Assembly (NCBI GenBank): GCA_009781495.1
Contig: WQYA01000002.1
Location: 1 to 64,000, forward strand
Reading direction: 5' to 3'
From: Cystobacterineae bacterium
Lineage (GTDB): Bacteria; Myxococcota; Myxococcia; Myxococcales; Myxococcaceae
Length of the DNA stretch: 64,000 bases
The position numbers were made by a program, and so were the translations under genes. Under the pieces are notes generated by a model that worked only from the letters and a program-made list of their open reading frames with translations, ran no database searches and had not been told where the DNA came from. Shown here piece after piece: positions 35,652 to 46,827 of the stretch (position 1 is its first letter; every line of letters starts with the position of its first letter).

Positions 35652-37808
35652 TCATTGGAATGTTGTGGGCTGTTTTTCAGCAAGGTGAAAGCTTTTTGAG
35701 GTTTTAAGAGACCTAAGGAGTTTACGTGCGGTTTGAGACCTATAGGGAATATTGCCGAACCTCCAGCGCAGATAGTGGCCATAGGCAGATTCAACATGTA
35801 TTTGGAGGGGGTGGTTTTGTTGTTTAAGGAGGGGCAGGAGGGTTGCGACAGAAGGTATTTGAGGGCCCAAGAGGTTTAATTTTTGGAGGTGTTTCTCAAG
35901 AAGCTTCAGGAAGCGTGTTTCAGGTGGAAGTTTGCGTTTTCTAAAAAAGAGAATGCAAAGCGGCAAAGCCAGCAGCCACAGCCATTGCCATTGCCCATGA
36001 AGGACAAAGGGTTTCCATTGGGTTTGTGTTTTTGCGCCCAGCAGTGACTTCACCATGCCTGTTTGGTTTCGGATGGAATAGTCGACGACGTTGGATTGCC
36101 ACCAGGCGTCGAGTGTTTCTTGGATTTCCAAGGCCCATGCGAGGAAAGCATTCAAACGTGCTTGTCTTCCGACAGGGGGTGTTGCGTCGAAGCTGACCCA
36201 ACCTAGGCGCTCGTCATAGACTTGAGTCCAAGCGTGGGCATCTCCGGCGCGCAATATATAGCGATTGCCGAGTTGCTCTCCTCCGAAAAAACCACCGACG
36301 ACACGCGAAGCAAACCCTCCTTGGCGAAGCAAGACGGCGAAGGCGGTTGCAAATTGTTCGCAGTGACCTCTTTTTTTTGTGAACAAGAAGTTGGCCAAAG
36401 GCTCTTCCTCGTTGCTGGCCGTTTCAAGAGCGTATTGCAGGTTTTGACTGAGGTAATTTTCAATCAGTCTTGCGGCTTTGATGGGGGATTTTTCTGTTTT
36501 CAAAATATCTTGAGCAAGCTTTGCAATGCGGGCGTCCATATTTTCTGGAAGCTGCTTATAGTCTTCCAGCCAGGCGTCGAGCGTTTCATCCCTACGAGCT
36601 ACAGCCTGTGTTTTTTGTGGAGTTAAAATATTTTTAGAAGGGCCAGGTATTTTGTTAGTGGTTGAAGGGCTGCGATGGATTTTAAGAGGGGTTTTGAGTG
36701 GGAGAACGGCGATAGGTTTGGGTGCTGTCGCTTGAATATTTTCAGCGGTATCTGCAGAAAACAACTCTGCTTCGTTGCCCGGGAGGAAACTTTGTGCATG
36801 ATAACTCAATGAGGTTGCGTTGATGGTGGCCCGAATTTCAGATTCCTTGAATTCTGTTATGGAGGTTGGAATGTTGCCTTGGGAGCTTGCTCGCTCAAGG
36901 TTTAGAAAAAGGAATGGCCTATCCAAAGCGATGAGTGTTGCTGAGCCATAAGCAGGGAGCAATTCTATTTGCTGGGAAAGTTTTCTTCCGGTTTTTCGAG
37001 GGAAGACGATTTGGGAGTCGGTTGTTTTTTCAGCTCGTGGCGAATGCCATTCTTTCCCGTCAAAGTCGCGATAATAACGTGCAACCCAATAATGGTTAAG
37101 TTGAGAGCGTTTAGGGTCCGGTTTCAGCTCAATTCTGGCAATAATTCGAGGACTGGTTTTGATGTCGCCGTTGCTTTGAAGTTTGACGGTATCCGCAAGT
37201 CCGGTGACAGCGCCCATGCCTCGTGGGAGGGGGACATGGCCTATTTTCCAGGACAGTCTCGGGAGGAAGATGAAGAAGAGGAGCATGCCGATGGAGGCGA
37301 GGCCGATGCCCATGCCGATTCTATATAAGGCGGGGCGAATTTCAGAGGAGGAGGCCCCATGGTATTGCAATACACCCATTCCCATGGAGATGGGGGTGAA
37401 GACGGCAAAACCGAAGAGGCTGAAGAGATACCACAATTCTCCTGTCAATGCGGCGCCTCCTGTCATCATCAACAAGGCGCCGAGGTGGACTTGAGCGTCC
37501 GTGGATTCATTGGGGGTCCCCATCATTCGCAGCGCTGAAAAAATGCAAGAGAAGCAGCATGCAGCAATGACGAAGTCCGTTTTTCCCAGGAATGCAGAGG
37601 CGAACAAGGGAACGGCGAAAGCCAGCAACAACAAAGCAGAGACAAACTCCATTTTTTGCAAGGGACGAAGCCCCAAGAATGCCAGCAACAAACATGAGCC
37701 GAAAATGAAGACAACCCAAGTTGGAAGCAGAAAGGAGAACAACAGGCTTGAGAATGCAAAGGCTGCTCCCAAATCACGAAACAGCCATTTCCAACGAGAG
37801 GTGCTCAT
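35652..37808 (-). CDS. TgpA-like transglutaminase (DUF3488 + transglutaminase core)
   Basis: multi-TM N-terminus; RGHCEQFATAFAVLLRQGGFASRVVGGFFG, DAHAWTQVYDERLGWVSFDATP. Confidence 0.85.
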   Translation of the reverse strand: MSTSRWKWLFRDLGAAFAFSSLLFSFLLPTWVVFIFGSCLLLAFLGLRPLQKMEFVSALLLLAFAVPLFASAFLGKTDFVIAACCFSCIFSALRMMGTPNESTDAQVHLGALLMMTGGAALTGELWYLFSLFGFAVFTPISMGMGVLQYHGASSSEIRPALYRIGMGIGLASIGMLLFFIFLPRLSWKIGHVPLPRGMGAVTGLADTVKLQSNGDIKTSPRIIARIELKPDPKRSQLNHYWVARYYRDFDGKEWHSPRAEKTTDSQIVFPRKTGRKLSQQIELLPAYGSATLIALDRPFLFLNLERASSQGNIPTSITEFKESEIRATINATSLSYHAQSFLPGNEAELFSADTAENIQATAPKPIAVLPLKTPLKIHRSPSTTNKIPGPSKNILTPQKTQAVARRDETLDAWLEDYKQLPENMDARIAKLAQDILKTEKSPIKAARLIENYLSQNLQYALETASNEEEPLANFLFTKKRGHCEQFATAFAVLLRQGGFASRVVGGFFGGEQLGNRYILRAGDAHAWTQVYDERLGWVSFDATPPVGRQARLNAFLAWALEIQETLDAWWQSNVVDYSIRNQTGMVKSLLGAKTQTQWKPFVLHGQWQWLWLLALPLCILFFRKRKLPPETRFLKLLEKHLQKLNLLGPQIPSVATLLPLLKQQNHPLQIHVESAYGHYLRWRFGNIPYRSQTARKLLRSLKTSKSFHLAEKQPTTFQ

Positions 37809-38755
37809 GCTTCGCCCCCGTCAAACCCGGCCCAGGCCAAGGTTTGAAGAATGCGTTTCTCATGAGCAGGGCCCGAAGAAGCTTTCAGAGTTTGGGTGGG
37901 TGTTTGCAACTCCACATGGCAGCCCTGCATTAAAAGCCAATGTGTGAGGGCAGCCAACTCTTCGCATTGTTTGTCCAAGATGGAAAGCGAGGGTGAAGCT
38001 TCGAGTTTGAGCATACAAACATGGGAATTTTCAGGCTCACGCAGCATTTTCATCAACCTTCCTGTGGTTGCGCTTTTGAGCCAGTGAATGTGCTTTGCTT
38101 CGCTTCCTTCGTGCAAGTCTACGATTCCCCAAACGTCTCCTGAGCCGTTGGTGGTAGATTTGAAATGGGTATTCAAGTTTCCATTGAGGTATTTTTGAGA
38201 AGAGGTTTGAAGAGTTTTAGGGTGGAGTTGAATACGTTTAGGGAGAACCAGAAGGGTTTGGGGCATATAAATGCTGCGTGTTTTTATAAACAAGCCGAAG
38301 GGGAAGCGTGTGGATATTTGAATTTCGCCCAGTTTGAGTGGACCGCGTCGAGGCGCATGGCACTGGGCTGCAACAAGGGTAGCTGGTTTGTTTTTTGTGG
38401 AAGACAGGAATGTTTTTGCAGGAAACGAAGCGTGCTTTTCGTGGAGCTCTATTGCAAATGCGAAGCCCTTGCTTGTGCGAGCTTCATACAAAACAGTGCA
38501 TGCTTCACCGGCTCTTGGGCAGCTTGGAAGAATTCTCGTCAGGCTAAGGTGGCGAATGTTGATTTCAGAGAGGATGCCGGAGCTGACAATGAAGCTGAGC
38601 AGGAGGCCGAGCATGAGATAGAGCAGGTTGTTGCCGGTGTTGAGGGCGGCAACTCCCACGCCCAATGAGAGGGCGATATAGACTTTTCCAATGCGGGTTG
38701 TCTTCAGTTGTCGAGGAGCCTTCCACCGTTTTTTCCACTTTGAGAATGACGCCAT
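37805..38755 (-). CDS. DUF58-family protein
   Basis: overlap with TgpA-like gene; GVAALNTGNNLLYLMLGLLLSFIVSSGILSE; DVWGIVDLHEGSEAKHIHWLKSATTGRLMKML. Confidence 0.8.
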   Translation of the reverse strand: MASFSKWKKRWKAPRQLKTTRIGKVYIALSLGVGVAALNTGNNLLYLMLGLLLSFIVSSGILSEINIRHLSLTRILPSCPRAGEACTVLYEARTSKGFAFAIELHEKHASFPAKTFLSSTKNKPATLVAAQCHAPRRGPLKLGEIQISTRFPFGLFIKTRSIYMPQTLLVLPKRIQLHPKTLQTSSQKYLNGNLNTHFKSTTNGSGDVWGIVDLHEGSEAKHIHWLKSATTGRLMKMLREPENSHVCMLKLEASPSLSILDKQCEELAALTHWLLMQGCHVELQTPTQTLKASSGPAHEKRILQTLAWAGFDGGEA

Positions 38756-38759
38756 GGTG

Positions 38760-39695
38760 TTAGCGGGGGTTTGGCGTGTTATCGAGAATTTCTTGCAGGG
38801 TGGTTTGTGCGACTTTTCGATCAACAAGCATGCTTTCGCTTTGGTTTGCAACGATTCGGTGAGCAAGCACGGGAATAAAGACAGCGCGCAAGTCGTCGGG
38901 CACCAAGAAATCCCTGCCTTCCCAGAGGGCGTTTGCCTTGGCTGCGGCGATGAGGGAGAGCATGGCGCGCGTAGAAATGCCTCGCTCCAATGCGTGGTGC
39001 TTTCGGCTTAAGTTTCCAAGTTGAACGGCAAAATGTGCCACGTCCGGGTGAATGCGAATGGCTTCGCAAGCGGCTTGAAGCTCTTGCAACTCTTCTTGTG
39101 TGGCGATGGGTTGGGCGGTTTGAAGTTTGGGCCTTTTTTCCAAAATCAGGCGAGCTTCATCTTCTGGAGAGAGGTGGCCCAAGGACATGCATACGAGGAA
39201 ACGGTCCAGCTGTGAATCCGGCAAAGGATAGGTTCCAGCAAATTCTGTAGGGTTTTGTGTGGCGACAACAATGAATGGCTCCAAGAGGAAATGGGTTTTC
39301 CCATCGACGGTGACTTGTCTTTGAGCCATGGCTTCAAGCAATGCAGATTGTGTTCGCGGCGGCGCTCGATTGAGCTCATCTGCCAAAACCACTTGGTTAA
39401 AAATAGGGCCTTTTCGGAATTCGAAAACGCCTTCGGATGTCTTATAAATTTGAGCCCCAACAATATCGCTTGGAAGCAAGTCTGAAGTGAATTGTATGCG
39501 CGAAAAACGGAGTTTAAAACAACTGGCGAGTCCTTCGGCCAAGGTGGTTTTTCCAACGCCGGGCACATCTTCAATCAACAAATGGCCGCGAGCCAAAATA
39601 CATGTGAGAGCAAGCCGGATTTCTTTGTGTTTTCCAATGAGAAATTGGGATAGATGGGACTGTAACGACTCCAAACGTCTATATTCGTGGGCCAC
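38760..39695 (-). CDS. MoxR-family AAA ATPase
   Basis: GHLLIEDVPGVGKTTLAEGLA, GPIFNQVVLADELNRAPPRTQSALLEAMAQRQVT; GTG start chosen to avoid overlap with mutL. Confidence 0.88.
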   Translation of the reverse strand: MAHEYRRLESLQSHLSQFLIGKHKEIRLALTCILARGHLLIEDVPGVGKTTLAEGLASCFKLRFSRIQFTSDLLPSDIVGAQIYKTSEGVFEFRKGPIFNQVVLADELNRAPPRTQSALLEAMAQRQVTVDGKTHFLLEPFIVVATQNPTEFAGTYPLPDSQLDRFLVCMSLGHLSPEDEARLILEKRPKLQTAQPIATQEELQELQAACEAIRIHPDVAHFAVQLGNLSRKHHALERGISTRAMLSLIAAAKANALWEGRDFLVPDDLRAVFIPVLAHRIVANQSESMLVDRKVAQTTLQEILDNTPNPR

Positions 39696-39739
39696 TCTTA
39701 AATGTAGCGAGTTATCTCTTCCTCGCTTGAAGAAATCAT

Positions 39740-41527
39740 ATGCGACGCATTCATGTGCTGGACTCAACGCTGATTAACCAAATTGCTGCCGGGGAGGTGG
39801 TGGAGAGGCCTGCAGCTGTCGTCAAAGAGCTTTTGGAAAATTCCATTGATGCCCAAGCTTCTTATTTGCGAATTTGTTTGGACGAGGGAGGGCTTGGCGC
39901 CATTATCGTCCAAGATGATGGCATTGGGATGGACGAGGCGGATGCGCGTGCTTGTTTTCAGAGGCATGCAACCAGCAAAATTTTTTCACAGGAGGATTTA
40001 AATTCCATTTCGACGAAGGGGTTTAGAGGGGAGGCGATTCCTTCCATAGCTGCGGTTTCCAAATTCAACCTCTGGACATCTCCCCAAGGCGCCTCCACGG
40101 GGATACGTATTTCCGTTGAAGGCTCAGAGGAGCTTGTTGTTGAAGTTGCACCTGCCATAAATGGAACGCGCATTGAGGTTGCGGAGTTGTTTTTCAATGT
40201 GCCTGCGCGCAAAAAATTTATGAAGCGCAAGGCGACGGAGCTGCTTCATTGCCAAGAAGCTGTCTATCGCTTGGCGTTGGCGCACCCTGAAATTGGGTTT
40301 TTGGTAGAACATGAAAACAAAGTTTTGTTTTCCAGTGGGGCCTCGTCGGGGGACATTCGTGAAAGAATTTGTGCTGCGTTGGGGGCAGAAGTGTTCTCCC
40401 ACCTTGTGGAGGTGGAGGAGCTTCGGTTGGGAATCCGTGTTTCGGGTTTTGTCGCCTTGCCGGAATACAATCTTCCGTCGGCCAGAGGCGTCTATACTTT
40501 TGTCAACCGGCGCTACATTAGGGATAGGGGGATAAACTATGCGCTTTCTCGTGCTTTTAGGGATGCGCTTCCCGTTGGGCGTCAACCCATCGCCATTTTA
40601 TTTCTGGAGATGGATGGCCACGACGTAGATGTCAACGTACACCCCCAAAAAATGGAAGTACGTTTTGCAGACCCACGGGCCATTCAAGAAGCGTTGGTTT
40701 CCGGCATATCCAAAGCCATTTCTTCTGCGCCGTGGAATGTGCATGGACCTTCTCCTGTGCCCAGCGAATTGGCTTCGGGGGCGCAATATATGGCGGCAGT
40801 CGAGAGGTTTTTGATGCAAGCCCATCCGGCCTCTCAAGACATGTTTGCGAGGGAAGAGGGGGGGGCTCCAGCCTATTTTTCTGCTTCTTCCGTTTTGAAT
40901 GAGCCGTTTGCCCAAGAGTTTGAGCCTGCCTTGAATGCCCTCAGCAAGTCAATGAAGCTGCTGGGTATTTTGGCAGGGCGCCTCTGGGTTTGCGAAGGCT
41001 TAGGGGGGACTTTGGTGGTGGTTGACCCCAAAGCCATGCTGGAGCACGTTCGTTATGCACAACTTTTGGAATGGTTTAAAAACCAGAAATCTTCGGAACA
41101 GGATGCTTTGTTGTCCCATGTGGTGGAGGTGAGGAAAGACATTTTCCAGAAGTTGGAACAGAGCATGGTTTTGTTGGATCGTCTGGGTTTTCACCTGAGT
41201 GTTTTTGGAGAAAAAACACTCTCTGTTGCGCATGGCTTTATGGATTTAAATGCAGCTCAAGCCAAGGCCATGCTTGAAGAGTTGTCTTCCCATTTGCCCG
41301 TGGATGCGACATTGGAAGAAAATGTTTGGCCTCTCATGCGGGCTGTGGCCAAGAAGGCGGCCTCTTTCTATCTCGTTCATGAGGCGACACATGAAGAGGC
41401 GCGTCGACTTTTGAAGCAGCTGGACAAACTGGATTTGAAGACGGCGGCAGGTCTCTCAAAAGTGATTTTGAAAGAGATTTCTCTGATGAGTTTGTTGCCG
41501 TCAGGTGAAAGAATCAATAAAGAATAA
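39740..41527 (+). CDS. mutL: DNA mismatch repair protein MutL
   Basis: INQIAAGEVVERPAAVVKELLENSIDAQA, GFRGEAIPSIAAVSKF. Confidence 0.95.
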   Translation: MRRIHVLDSTLINQIAAGEVVERPAAVVKELLENSIDAQASYLRICLDEGGLGAIIVQDDGIGMDEADARACFQRHATSKIFSQEDLNSISTKGFRGEAIPSIAAVSKFNLWTSPQGASTGIRISVEGSEELVVEVAPAINGTRIEVAELFFNVPARKKFMKRKATELLHCQEAVYRLALAHPEIGFLVEHENKVLFSSGASSGDIRERICAALGAEVFSHLVEVEELRLGIRVSGFVALPEYNLPSARGVYTFVNRRYIRDRGINYALSRAFRDALPVGRQPIAILFLEMDGHDVDVNVHPQKMEVRFADPRAIQEALVSGISKAISSAPWNVHGPSPVPSELASGAQYMAAVERFLMQAHPASQDMFAREEGGAPAYFSASSVLNEPFAQEFEPALNALSKSMKLLGILAGRLWVCEGLGGTLVVVDPKAMLEHVRYAQLLEWFKNQKSSEQDALLSHVVEVRKDIFQKLEQSMVLLDRLGFHLSVFGEKTLSVAHGFMDLNAAQAKAMLEELSSHLPVDATLEENVWPLMRAVAKKAASFYLVHEATHEEARRLLKQLDKLDLKTAAGLSKVILKEISLMSLLPSGERINKE

Positions 41528-41577
41528 ATAAGGCAGAAATTGACACAGCTTCCCATCCCACGGATAAATGATTCGAC

Positions 41578-42507
41578 ATGTCACAGCCCGACTACGGAAA
41601 AGCTTTTGAAGAAATAAAGCGAGAAGTCATTGAATCGCGCAACTTGGTCATCAAAACCGATAGCCTCCTCAAAAATCTTCATGCGGAGTTGAAGCTTTTG
41701 GGAAAACAGCAGATGGATTTTCGCAAGCAAATGTGGATTTCGTCTGCGGCGGCCTATGTGCTGTTTGCCCTGCTTTGTGGTTTGGGCGCATTCGCCATCA
41801 GCAGCATTCGGACGGCTTCGGCCAATGCTGAATTGAAAAAGGCTGAAAAGGTTGCCGTTGAGGCAAACTCACAAATGCAGGAGATGAAACAAGAGCATCA
41901 ACACAGAGAGACGGCTTTGCGTCAAGCCAGCGATGTATTTAGGATGATGTCCACTTTGCAGGGGGATGAGCGGCTTAAAGGCATAGAGGCGCTTTCAAAA
42001 TTAGAAACCGACAAGCTGCCTATGCTTGTTAAGGAAATGTTGCTGGATAAGGCTGAGCAACTGAAACAGGAGATAAGGGCTTTGGCTTTTGAGCAAGGAA
42101 AACAAGCCATGCGTCGCCAGGAATTTGCAGTGGCTGCTTCTTCCTTAACGCAGTTTATAAGCCTAAGTCCCCCAGAGAATGAATGGGTGGAAGCATCCTT
42201 GTTGCTTGGCAATGCGCTTGTTCAAACCCGCAACCATTCAGCGGCTGTTGAGCATTTGGAGCGCTATGTGGCAGCGAGCAAGCGCGGGCGTTCCCGAGAG
42301 TTCGCGCAGGCGCTTTTGGTTCAGGCTTTGGATGCGACGGGTGCTCGAAATGAAGCCGCAAAAATAGCTAGGGAAGCGCTGGATGGCAATCCGAGTGGCG
42401 AATTTGCAAGCAACTTCCGCAATCGACTTTCCAAGCGTGCTTCTCAAAGTGAAGCCAAGGCGAGTGTTGCTCCCAATGGCTCTGCTGCAGAGAGTACCTT
42501 GCCGTGA
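41578..42507 (+). CDS. TM/coiled-coil protein with TPR-like C-terminus
   Basis: single TM AAAYVLFALLCGLGAFAI, heptad-like region. Confidence 0.6.
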   Translation: MSQPDYGKAFEEIKREVIESRNLVIKTDSLLKNLHAELKLLGKQQMDFRKQMWISSAAAYVLFALLCGLGAFAISSIRTASANAELKKAEKVAVEANSQMQEMKQEHQHRETALRQASDVFRMMSTLQGDERLKGIEALSKLETDKLPMLVKEMLLDKAEQLKQEIRALAFEQGKQAMRRQEFAVAASSLTQFISLSPPENEWVEASLLLGNALVQTRNHSAAVEHLERYVAASKRGRSREFAQALLVQALDATGARNEAAKIAREALDGNPSGEFASNFRNRLSKRASQSEAKASVAPNGSAAESTLP

Positions 42508-42929
42508 AGCTCCCATCCACTCTGTGGTTTCGACGTTTTTTGGTTGGCTTGCATTTGGTGGTTGCCATTGTGTTTTGTCTGCTGGTTGCTGTGAGCGTCA
42601 GCAGATCTGTCGCAACGATGACACCCAGACGAGCGCTTGTCTCTCAAGCTCAAAGCGTGGATGACTGTCAAGAGCAAGGGTGGCTGCTTTGGGAAAGCCT
42701 GGAGAGAGAGCGCCAAAATTGGGTGCTTCCAGAATTGAAGACGGCCAACAACTGGATGGAATATCGCGCAGACTGGATGACTCAGCTTGAGAAACTCCAG
42801 AAAAGCTGCACGGAGTCGGAGTCTCAAAAATTGTTTAAAACGCTGCGAAGACTTATGGAGATTTATAGCATACACATGACAGCGTTCGTTCAGGACTTGA
42901 CTCCAGTGATGAAGTCGCTGCAGCGCTAG
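42504..42929 (+). CDS. Hypothetical single-TM protein
   Basis: ATG overlap with upstream gene; N-terminal TM. Confidence 0.55.
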   Translation: MKLPSTLWFRRFLVGLHLVVAIVFCLLVAVSVSRSVATMTPRRALVSQAQSVDDCQEQGWLLWESLERERQNWVLPELKTANNWMEYRADWMTQLEKLQKSCTESESQKLFKTLRRLMEIYSIHMTAFVQDLTPVMKSLQR

Positions 42930-42959
42930 AAGTCGCTGCAGCGTGGGTTGGCTGTGGTG

Positions 42960-44045
42960 TCAGTCTCCAAAAGAAATACCGAGGCTTTTGGCAAAACGAA
43001 CTTCTTGGCCGTTGGGGTCAACCCGCTTTTCTTTGCGTGATTCGGACAGCGGGGTGTGGGTGATGGAGCCGTCACGCAATGCCACCATGTGGCCCCATAA
43101 GTCGTCATAAATCAACTCCAAAGACTTGCAGCCATAGCGTGTGGCCAAGAGGCGATCTGCTGCAGTGGGGGCGCCGCCCCGCTGCAAGTGGCCAAGGACG
43201 GTGACGCGGATTTCGGCTTCAATTTTTTGTGCAAGCAAGTCGGCCAACACTTTGCCGGAACCGCCCAGGCGAACAACACCCCGCCCCGGAGCCTCGTCAA
43301 GCCCCCCCTGAATGGAGATACTCCCTCCCTGAGGATAGGCCCCTTCTGAAACGGCGATAATGGTGAAAGAATGCTTGGCTGTCCCCCTACGCTTAATTTT
43401 ATCAATAACAGAGTCGATACGATAGGGGATTTCTGGGATTAAAATGACATCCGCTCCTCCAGCTATGCCAGAATCACACGTCAAAAACCCTGCGTGCCTG
43501 CCCATCAACTCAATGATCATAACGCGATCGTGCGACTCGGCCGTGCTGTGCAGACGGTCAATCGCCTCAACACAAATGGAGCGCGCTGTGTCAAACCCGA
43601 AGGTTTGATCCGTCCCCGACAAGTCATTGTCAATGGTTTTGGGGCAGCCAATAATGTTCAACCCCTTGAGCGACAGACGGTGCGCCATGGACAGCGTGCC
43701 GTCGCCACCAATGGCAATCAAACCGTCCAACTGCAATTCCCGCGCCCTCTGGACGGCCGCTTCAGACATGTCTTTGAGCACCCATTTGCCGTCTACTTTG
43801 ACGGCATACTCAAAGGGGTTCGCCTTGTTGGATGTTCCAAGGATGGTTCCGCCTTTGTTGAGAATCCCCCGCACGTCCGAAAGCCCCAGCGGCCTTGCCA
43901 AACCCGGCTCCACCAAACCTTGATAACCATTCTCTATCCCAATAAATTCACAGCCATATTCAAGAATACCTCTCTTAATAATGGAACGAATTAACGGATT
44001 TAACCCTGGACAATCCCCCCCTCCTGTCATCACTCCAATTCGCAT
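42960..44045 (-). CDS. pfkA: 6-phosphofructokinase (GGDGT/PKTIDND type)
   Basis: MRIGVMTGGGDCPGLN, IGGDGTLSMAH, GCPKTIDNDLSGTDQTFGFDTA. Confidence 0.93.
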   Translation of the reverse strand: MRIGVMTGGGDCPGLNPLIRSIIKRGILEYGCEFIGIENGYQGLVEPGLARPLGLSDVRGILNKGGTILGTSNKANPFEYAVKVDGKWVLKDMSEAAVQRARELQLDGLIAIGGDGTLSMAHRLSLKGLNIIGCPKTIDNDLSGTDQTFGFDTARSICVEAIDRLHSTAESHDRVMIIELMGRHAGFLTCDSGIAGGADVILIPEIPYRIDSVIDKIKRRGTAKHSFTIIAVSEGAYPQGGSISIQGGLDEAPGRGVVRLGGSGKVLADLLAQKIEAEIRVTVLGHLQRGGAPTAADRLLATRYGCKSLELIYDDLWGHMVALRDGSITHTPLSESRKEKRVDPNGQEVRFAKSLGISFGD

Positions 44046-44100
44046 ATGCTTTCTCCAAAAAACCAAAACGCCTAACTGCCCTCTCCCATATTCTGCTCGT

Positions 44101-44820
44101 CTATTCTACGCTAAGCTTCAGAGAATCCATTTCTTGGCTCCCCTGTACAATTTTAAACGTCCATGTGCCTTTTCTATTCAGGTTAACCGTTCTCCATGTG
44201 CGAAACCGCCCACTGGTTTTGAGCCTGTAGTCCTCCGTTAAACGCAACTGCTCTCCCCAAAATACCTGTAAAATAACGCCCTCATATTCGGAACCTTGAG
44301 GCAAATACCACATCGTCCATAGGTTGATTCGCGTGTAGAGGGGAACGGAATTTTTCGCAATTTCTAGGCATTGACTATAAGTTTCGCTACTCTTCTGAAT
44401 GTCTACCTTGAGGCATGGAATAAAGTCGACGAGGGCGGGGGGGCTGTTTTTACCGTTAAAATAATAGTCAAGGGAACGGCGGATTTCGTCCCTCGGGGGG
44501 ACAGGGGGGGAGGGGGTAGAACCCGGGCCAGAGTCAGAGGCAGGGGTATTAGAAGTAGAGGTATTAGAAGTAGAGGTATTAGAAGTAGAGGTATTAGAAG
44601 TAGAGGTATTAGAACCCGGAGGATTAGAACCCGGAGTAGCAGAGCCCGGAGTAGCAGAGCCCGGAGTATTAGAACCCGGGCTAACCCCCCCCCCCACCCC
44701 CTGCGCGAATACGCCCATCGCCAAACAGCAGCCGAGACAAAATACAGGTTTTAAATAACGCACAAATACCTCCCTAGGCAACCGCTTGGATGCGACCTTG
44801 TGTGGGGGTTGTTTCAACAT
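44101..44820 (-). CDS. Secreted protein with SNTST/PGS tandem repeats
   Basis: signal-like N-term; (SNTST)n and (P)GSATPGS repeats. Confidence 0.65.
   Translation of the reverse strand: MLKQPPHKVASKRLPREVFVRYLKPVFCLGCCLAMGVFAQGVGGGVSPGSNTPGSATPGSATPGSNPPGSNTSTSNTSTSNTSTSNTSTSNTPASDSGPGSTPSPPVPPRDEIRRSLDYYFNGKNSPPALVDFIPCLKVDIQKSSETYSQCLEIAKNSVPLYTRINLWTMWYLPQGSEYEGVILQVFWGEQLRLTEDYRLKTSGRFRTWRTVNLNRKGTWTFKIVQGSQEMDSLKLSVE
44535..44690. repeat. 15-bp tandem minisatellite (gtattagaagtagag)n and related units
   Basis: direct reading. Confidence 0.9.
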
Positions 44821-44981
44821 ACTTGCGCGCGTTGTGCAATGTAGCCTTGAAGGCCCCCAGGGGTTTCGTGGCGGGTTTTGGGCATTCCATATAAAAAATA
44901 GGTATAAATGGGTGGCCTAAGCTTTGCCCCTATTTTCAGACGAAGACTTCGGGTGCGTTTCATGCTAGGCGCTTGGGACCC

Positions 44982-46793
44982 ATGCCGGCCCCCAACGCTC
45001 ATCTTCGGAATTTTTGCATCATTGCGCATATTGATCATGGGAAATCCACGCTTGCGGACCGCCTGTTGGAGATGACGGGCACCATCACCGACAGGGATGC
45101 GCAGGCCCAATTTTTGGACAACATGGAGTTGGAGCGTGAGCGCGGCATCACCATAAAAGCGCAGACGGTACGCATGGCCTACAAGGGCAAGGATGGGGTG
45201 GACTATGCGCTGAACCTGATTGATACGCCGGGGCACGTGGACTTTGCCTATGAAGTCAGCCGCTCCCTGGCCGCCTGCGAGGGGGCCTTGCTGGTGGTAG
45301 ACGCGACGCAGGGGGTGGAGGCGCAAACCCTGGCCAACGTCTATATGGCCTTGGAAAACGACTTGGAGATAGTCCCCGTCATCAACAAAGTGGACTTGCC
45401 GTCTGCGGACGTAGAGGGGGTACGTCGGGAGGTAGAAGACATTATAGGCCTAGACACGTCTATGGCCGTCCCGGTATCCGCTAAAGAGGGGATAGGCATA
45501 GAGGAGTTGTTAGAGTCCATTATACGCCATATTCCCCCCCCCAAAGGCTTGAAGGAAGCGCCGCTGAAGGCGCTGGTTTTCGACAGTTGGTATGACAACT
45601 ACCGCGGCGTCATTATGCTGATAAGGGTATTGGAGGGGGAGATTCGGGTGAAGCAGCGCATTCGTCTGTGGAGCAGCCAGAAGAAGTTTGAAGTCCAGGA
45701 GTTGGGGATTATCAGCCCCTATGTACGCTCTATAGGGGCCCTCATGGCAGGGGAGGTGGGGATATTGGTGGCCAATGTGAAGGAGTTGGCCGACGCGAAG
45801 GTAGGCGACACCATTACGGACGACGAAGTCCCCACGCAGCAGGCCTGCCCCGGCTTCCAAGAAGTCAAGCCGATGGTGTTTTCCGGCGTATTCCCCTTGG
45901 ACTCAGCGGACTATGAGGGTTTGAGGGATGCGTTGACGAAGCTGCGTTTGAATGACTCGGCTTTCACTTTTGAGCCGGAGACTTCCACCGCTTTGGGCTT
46001 TGGTTTTCGCTGTGGCTATTTGGGGCTTTTGCACATGGAGATTGTGCAGGAGCGGTTGGAGCGCGAATACAAGCTGAGTCTGATTAACACAGCGCCCTCG
46101 GTGGTTTATAAAGTGTTTACGGAAGGGGGGGAGGCCTTTTTGGTAGATAACCCGGCTAAACTTCCGCCTATTTCTACCATAGAGCACCTGGAGGAACCGG
46201 TATTAACCTGTCACATTCACGTACCGGAGGAGCATTTGGGGGCGATGTTAAAGCTTTGCCAGGAGAGGCGTGGCACACAGAAGGGGATGGAATATTTGGG
46301 TACCTCCGGTAAGCGGATAAAGCTCACTTATGAATTACCTTTAGCAGAGGTGGTATTCGACTTTTTTGACAAGATGAAGAGCCAGTCCCGCGGCTATGCT
46401 TCCATGGACTATGAGTTGGCGGGCTATGCGCAAAGTGAGTTGGTGAAGTTGGACATACTGATTAACGGTGAGGTTGTGGATGCGCTTTCCATTATTGTCC
46501 ACCGTGAGCGCGCCTATATGCGCGGCCGGGAGATTTGCGAGAAGCTGCGGACGGTGATTCCGCGGCAGATGTATGAAGTAGCGATTCAAGCAGCCATTGG
46601 CTCCCGGGTGATTGCGCGCGAAACCGTTTCCGCCATGAGGAAGAATGTTTTGGCCAAATGCTATGGCGGCGACATCAGCCGAAAGCGCAAGTTGCTCGAA
46701 AAGCAGAAAGAGGGCAAGAAGCGCATGAAACGCATAGGCTCTGTGGATTTGCCGCAGGAGGCCTTTTTGGCCATACTCAAAACGGATGCATGA
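44982..46793 (+). CDS. lepA: Elongation factor 4 (LepA)
   Basis: [67 protein letters not shown]. Confidence 0.96.
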   Translation: MPAPNAHLRNFCIIAHIDHGKSTLADRLLEMTGTITDRDAQAQFLDNMELERERGITIKAQTVRMAYKGKDGVDYALNLIDTPGHVDFAYEVSRSLAACEGALLVVDATQGVEAQTLANVYMALENDLEIVPVINKVDLPSADVEGVRREVEDIIGLDTSMAVPVSAKEGIGIEELLESIIRHIPPPKGLKEAPLKALVFDSWYDNYRGVIMLIRVLEGEIRVKQRIRLWSSQKKFEVQELGIISPYVRSIGALMAGEVGILVANVKELADAKVGDTITDDEVPTQQACPGFQEVKPMVFSGVFPLDSADYEGLRDALTKLRLNDSAFTFEPETSTALGFGFRCGYLGLLHMEIVQERLEREYKLSLINTAPSVVYKVFTEGGEAFLVDNPAKLPPISTIEHLEEPVLTCHIHVPEEHLGAMLKLCQERRGTQKGMEYLGTSGKRIKLTYELPLAEVVFDFFDKMKSQSRGYASMDYELAGYAQSELVKLDILINGEVVDALSIIVHRERAYMRGREICEKLRTVIPRQMYEVAIQAAIGSRVIARETVSAMRKNVLAKCYGGDISRKRKLLEKQKEGKKRMKRIGSVDLPQEAFLAILKTDA

Positions 46794-46827
46794 CGTTTGA
46801 AGTGGTTGGAGCACTTGATTGAAACCC

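Noticed and set aside
39696-39767. N-terminal extension of the MoxR ORF
   Set aside because: Would overlap the well-supported mutL start; an internal GTG (VAHEYRRLES) fits better.
42960-44045. PfkA as PPi-dependent enzyme
   Set aside because: PKTIDND Lys suggests it, but GGDGT (Gly rather than Asp) argues for ATP use; ambiguous, so not claimed.
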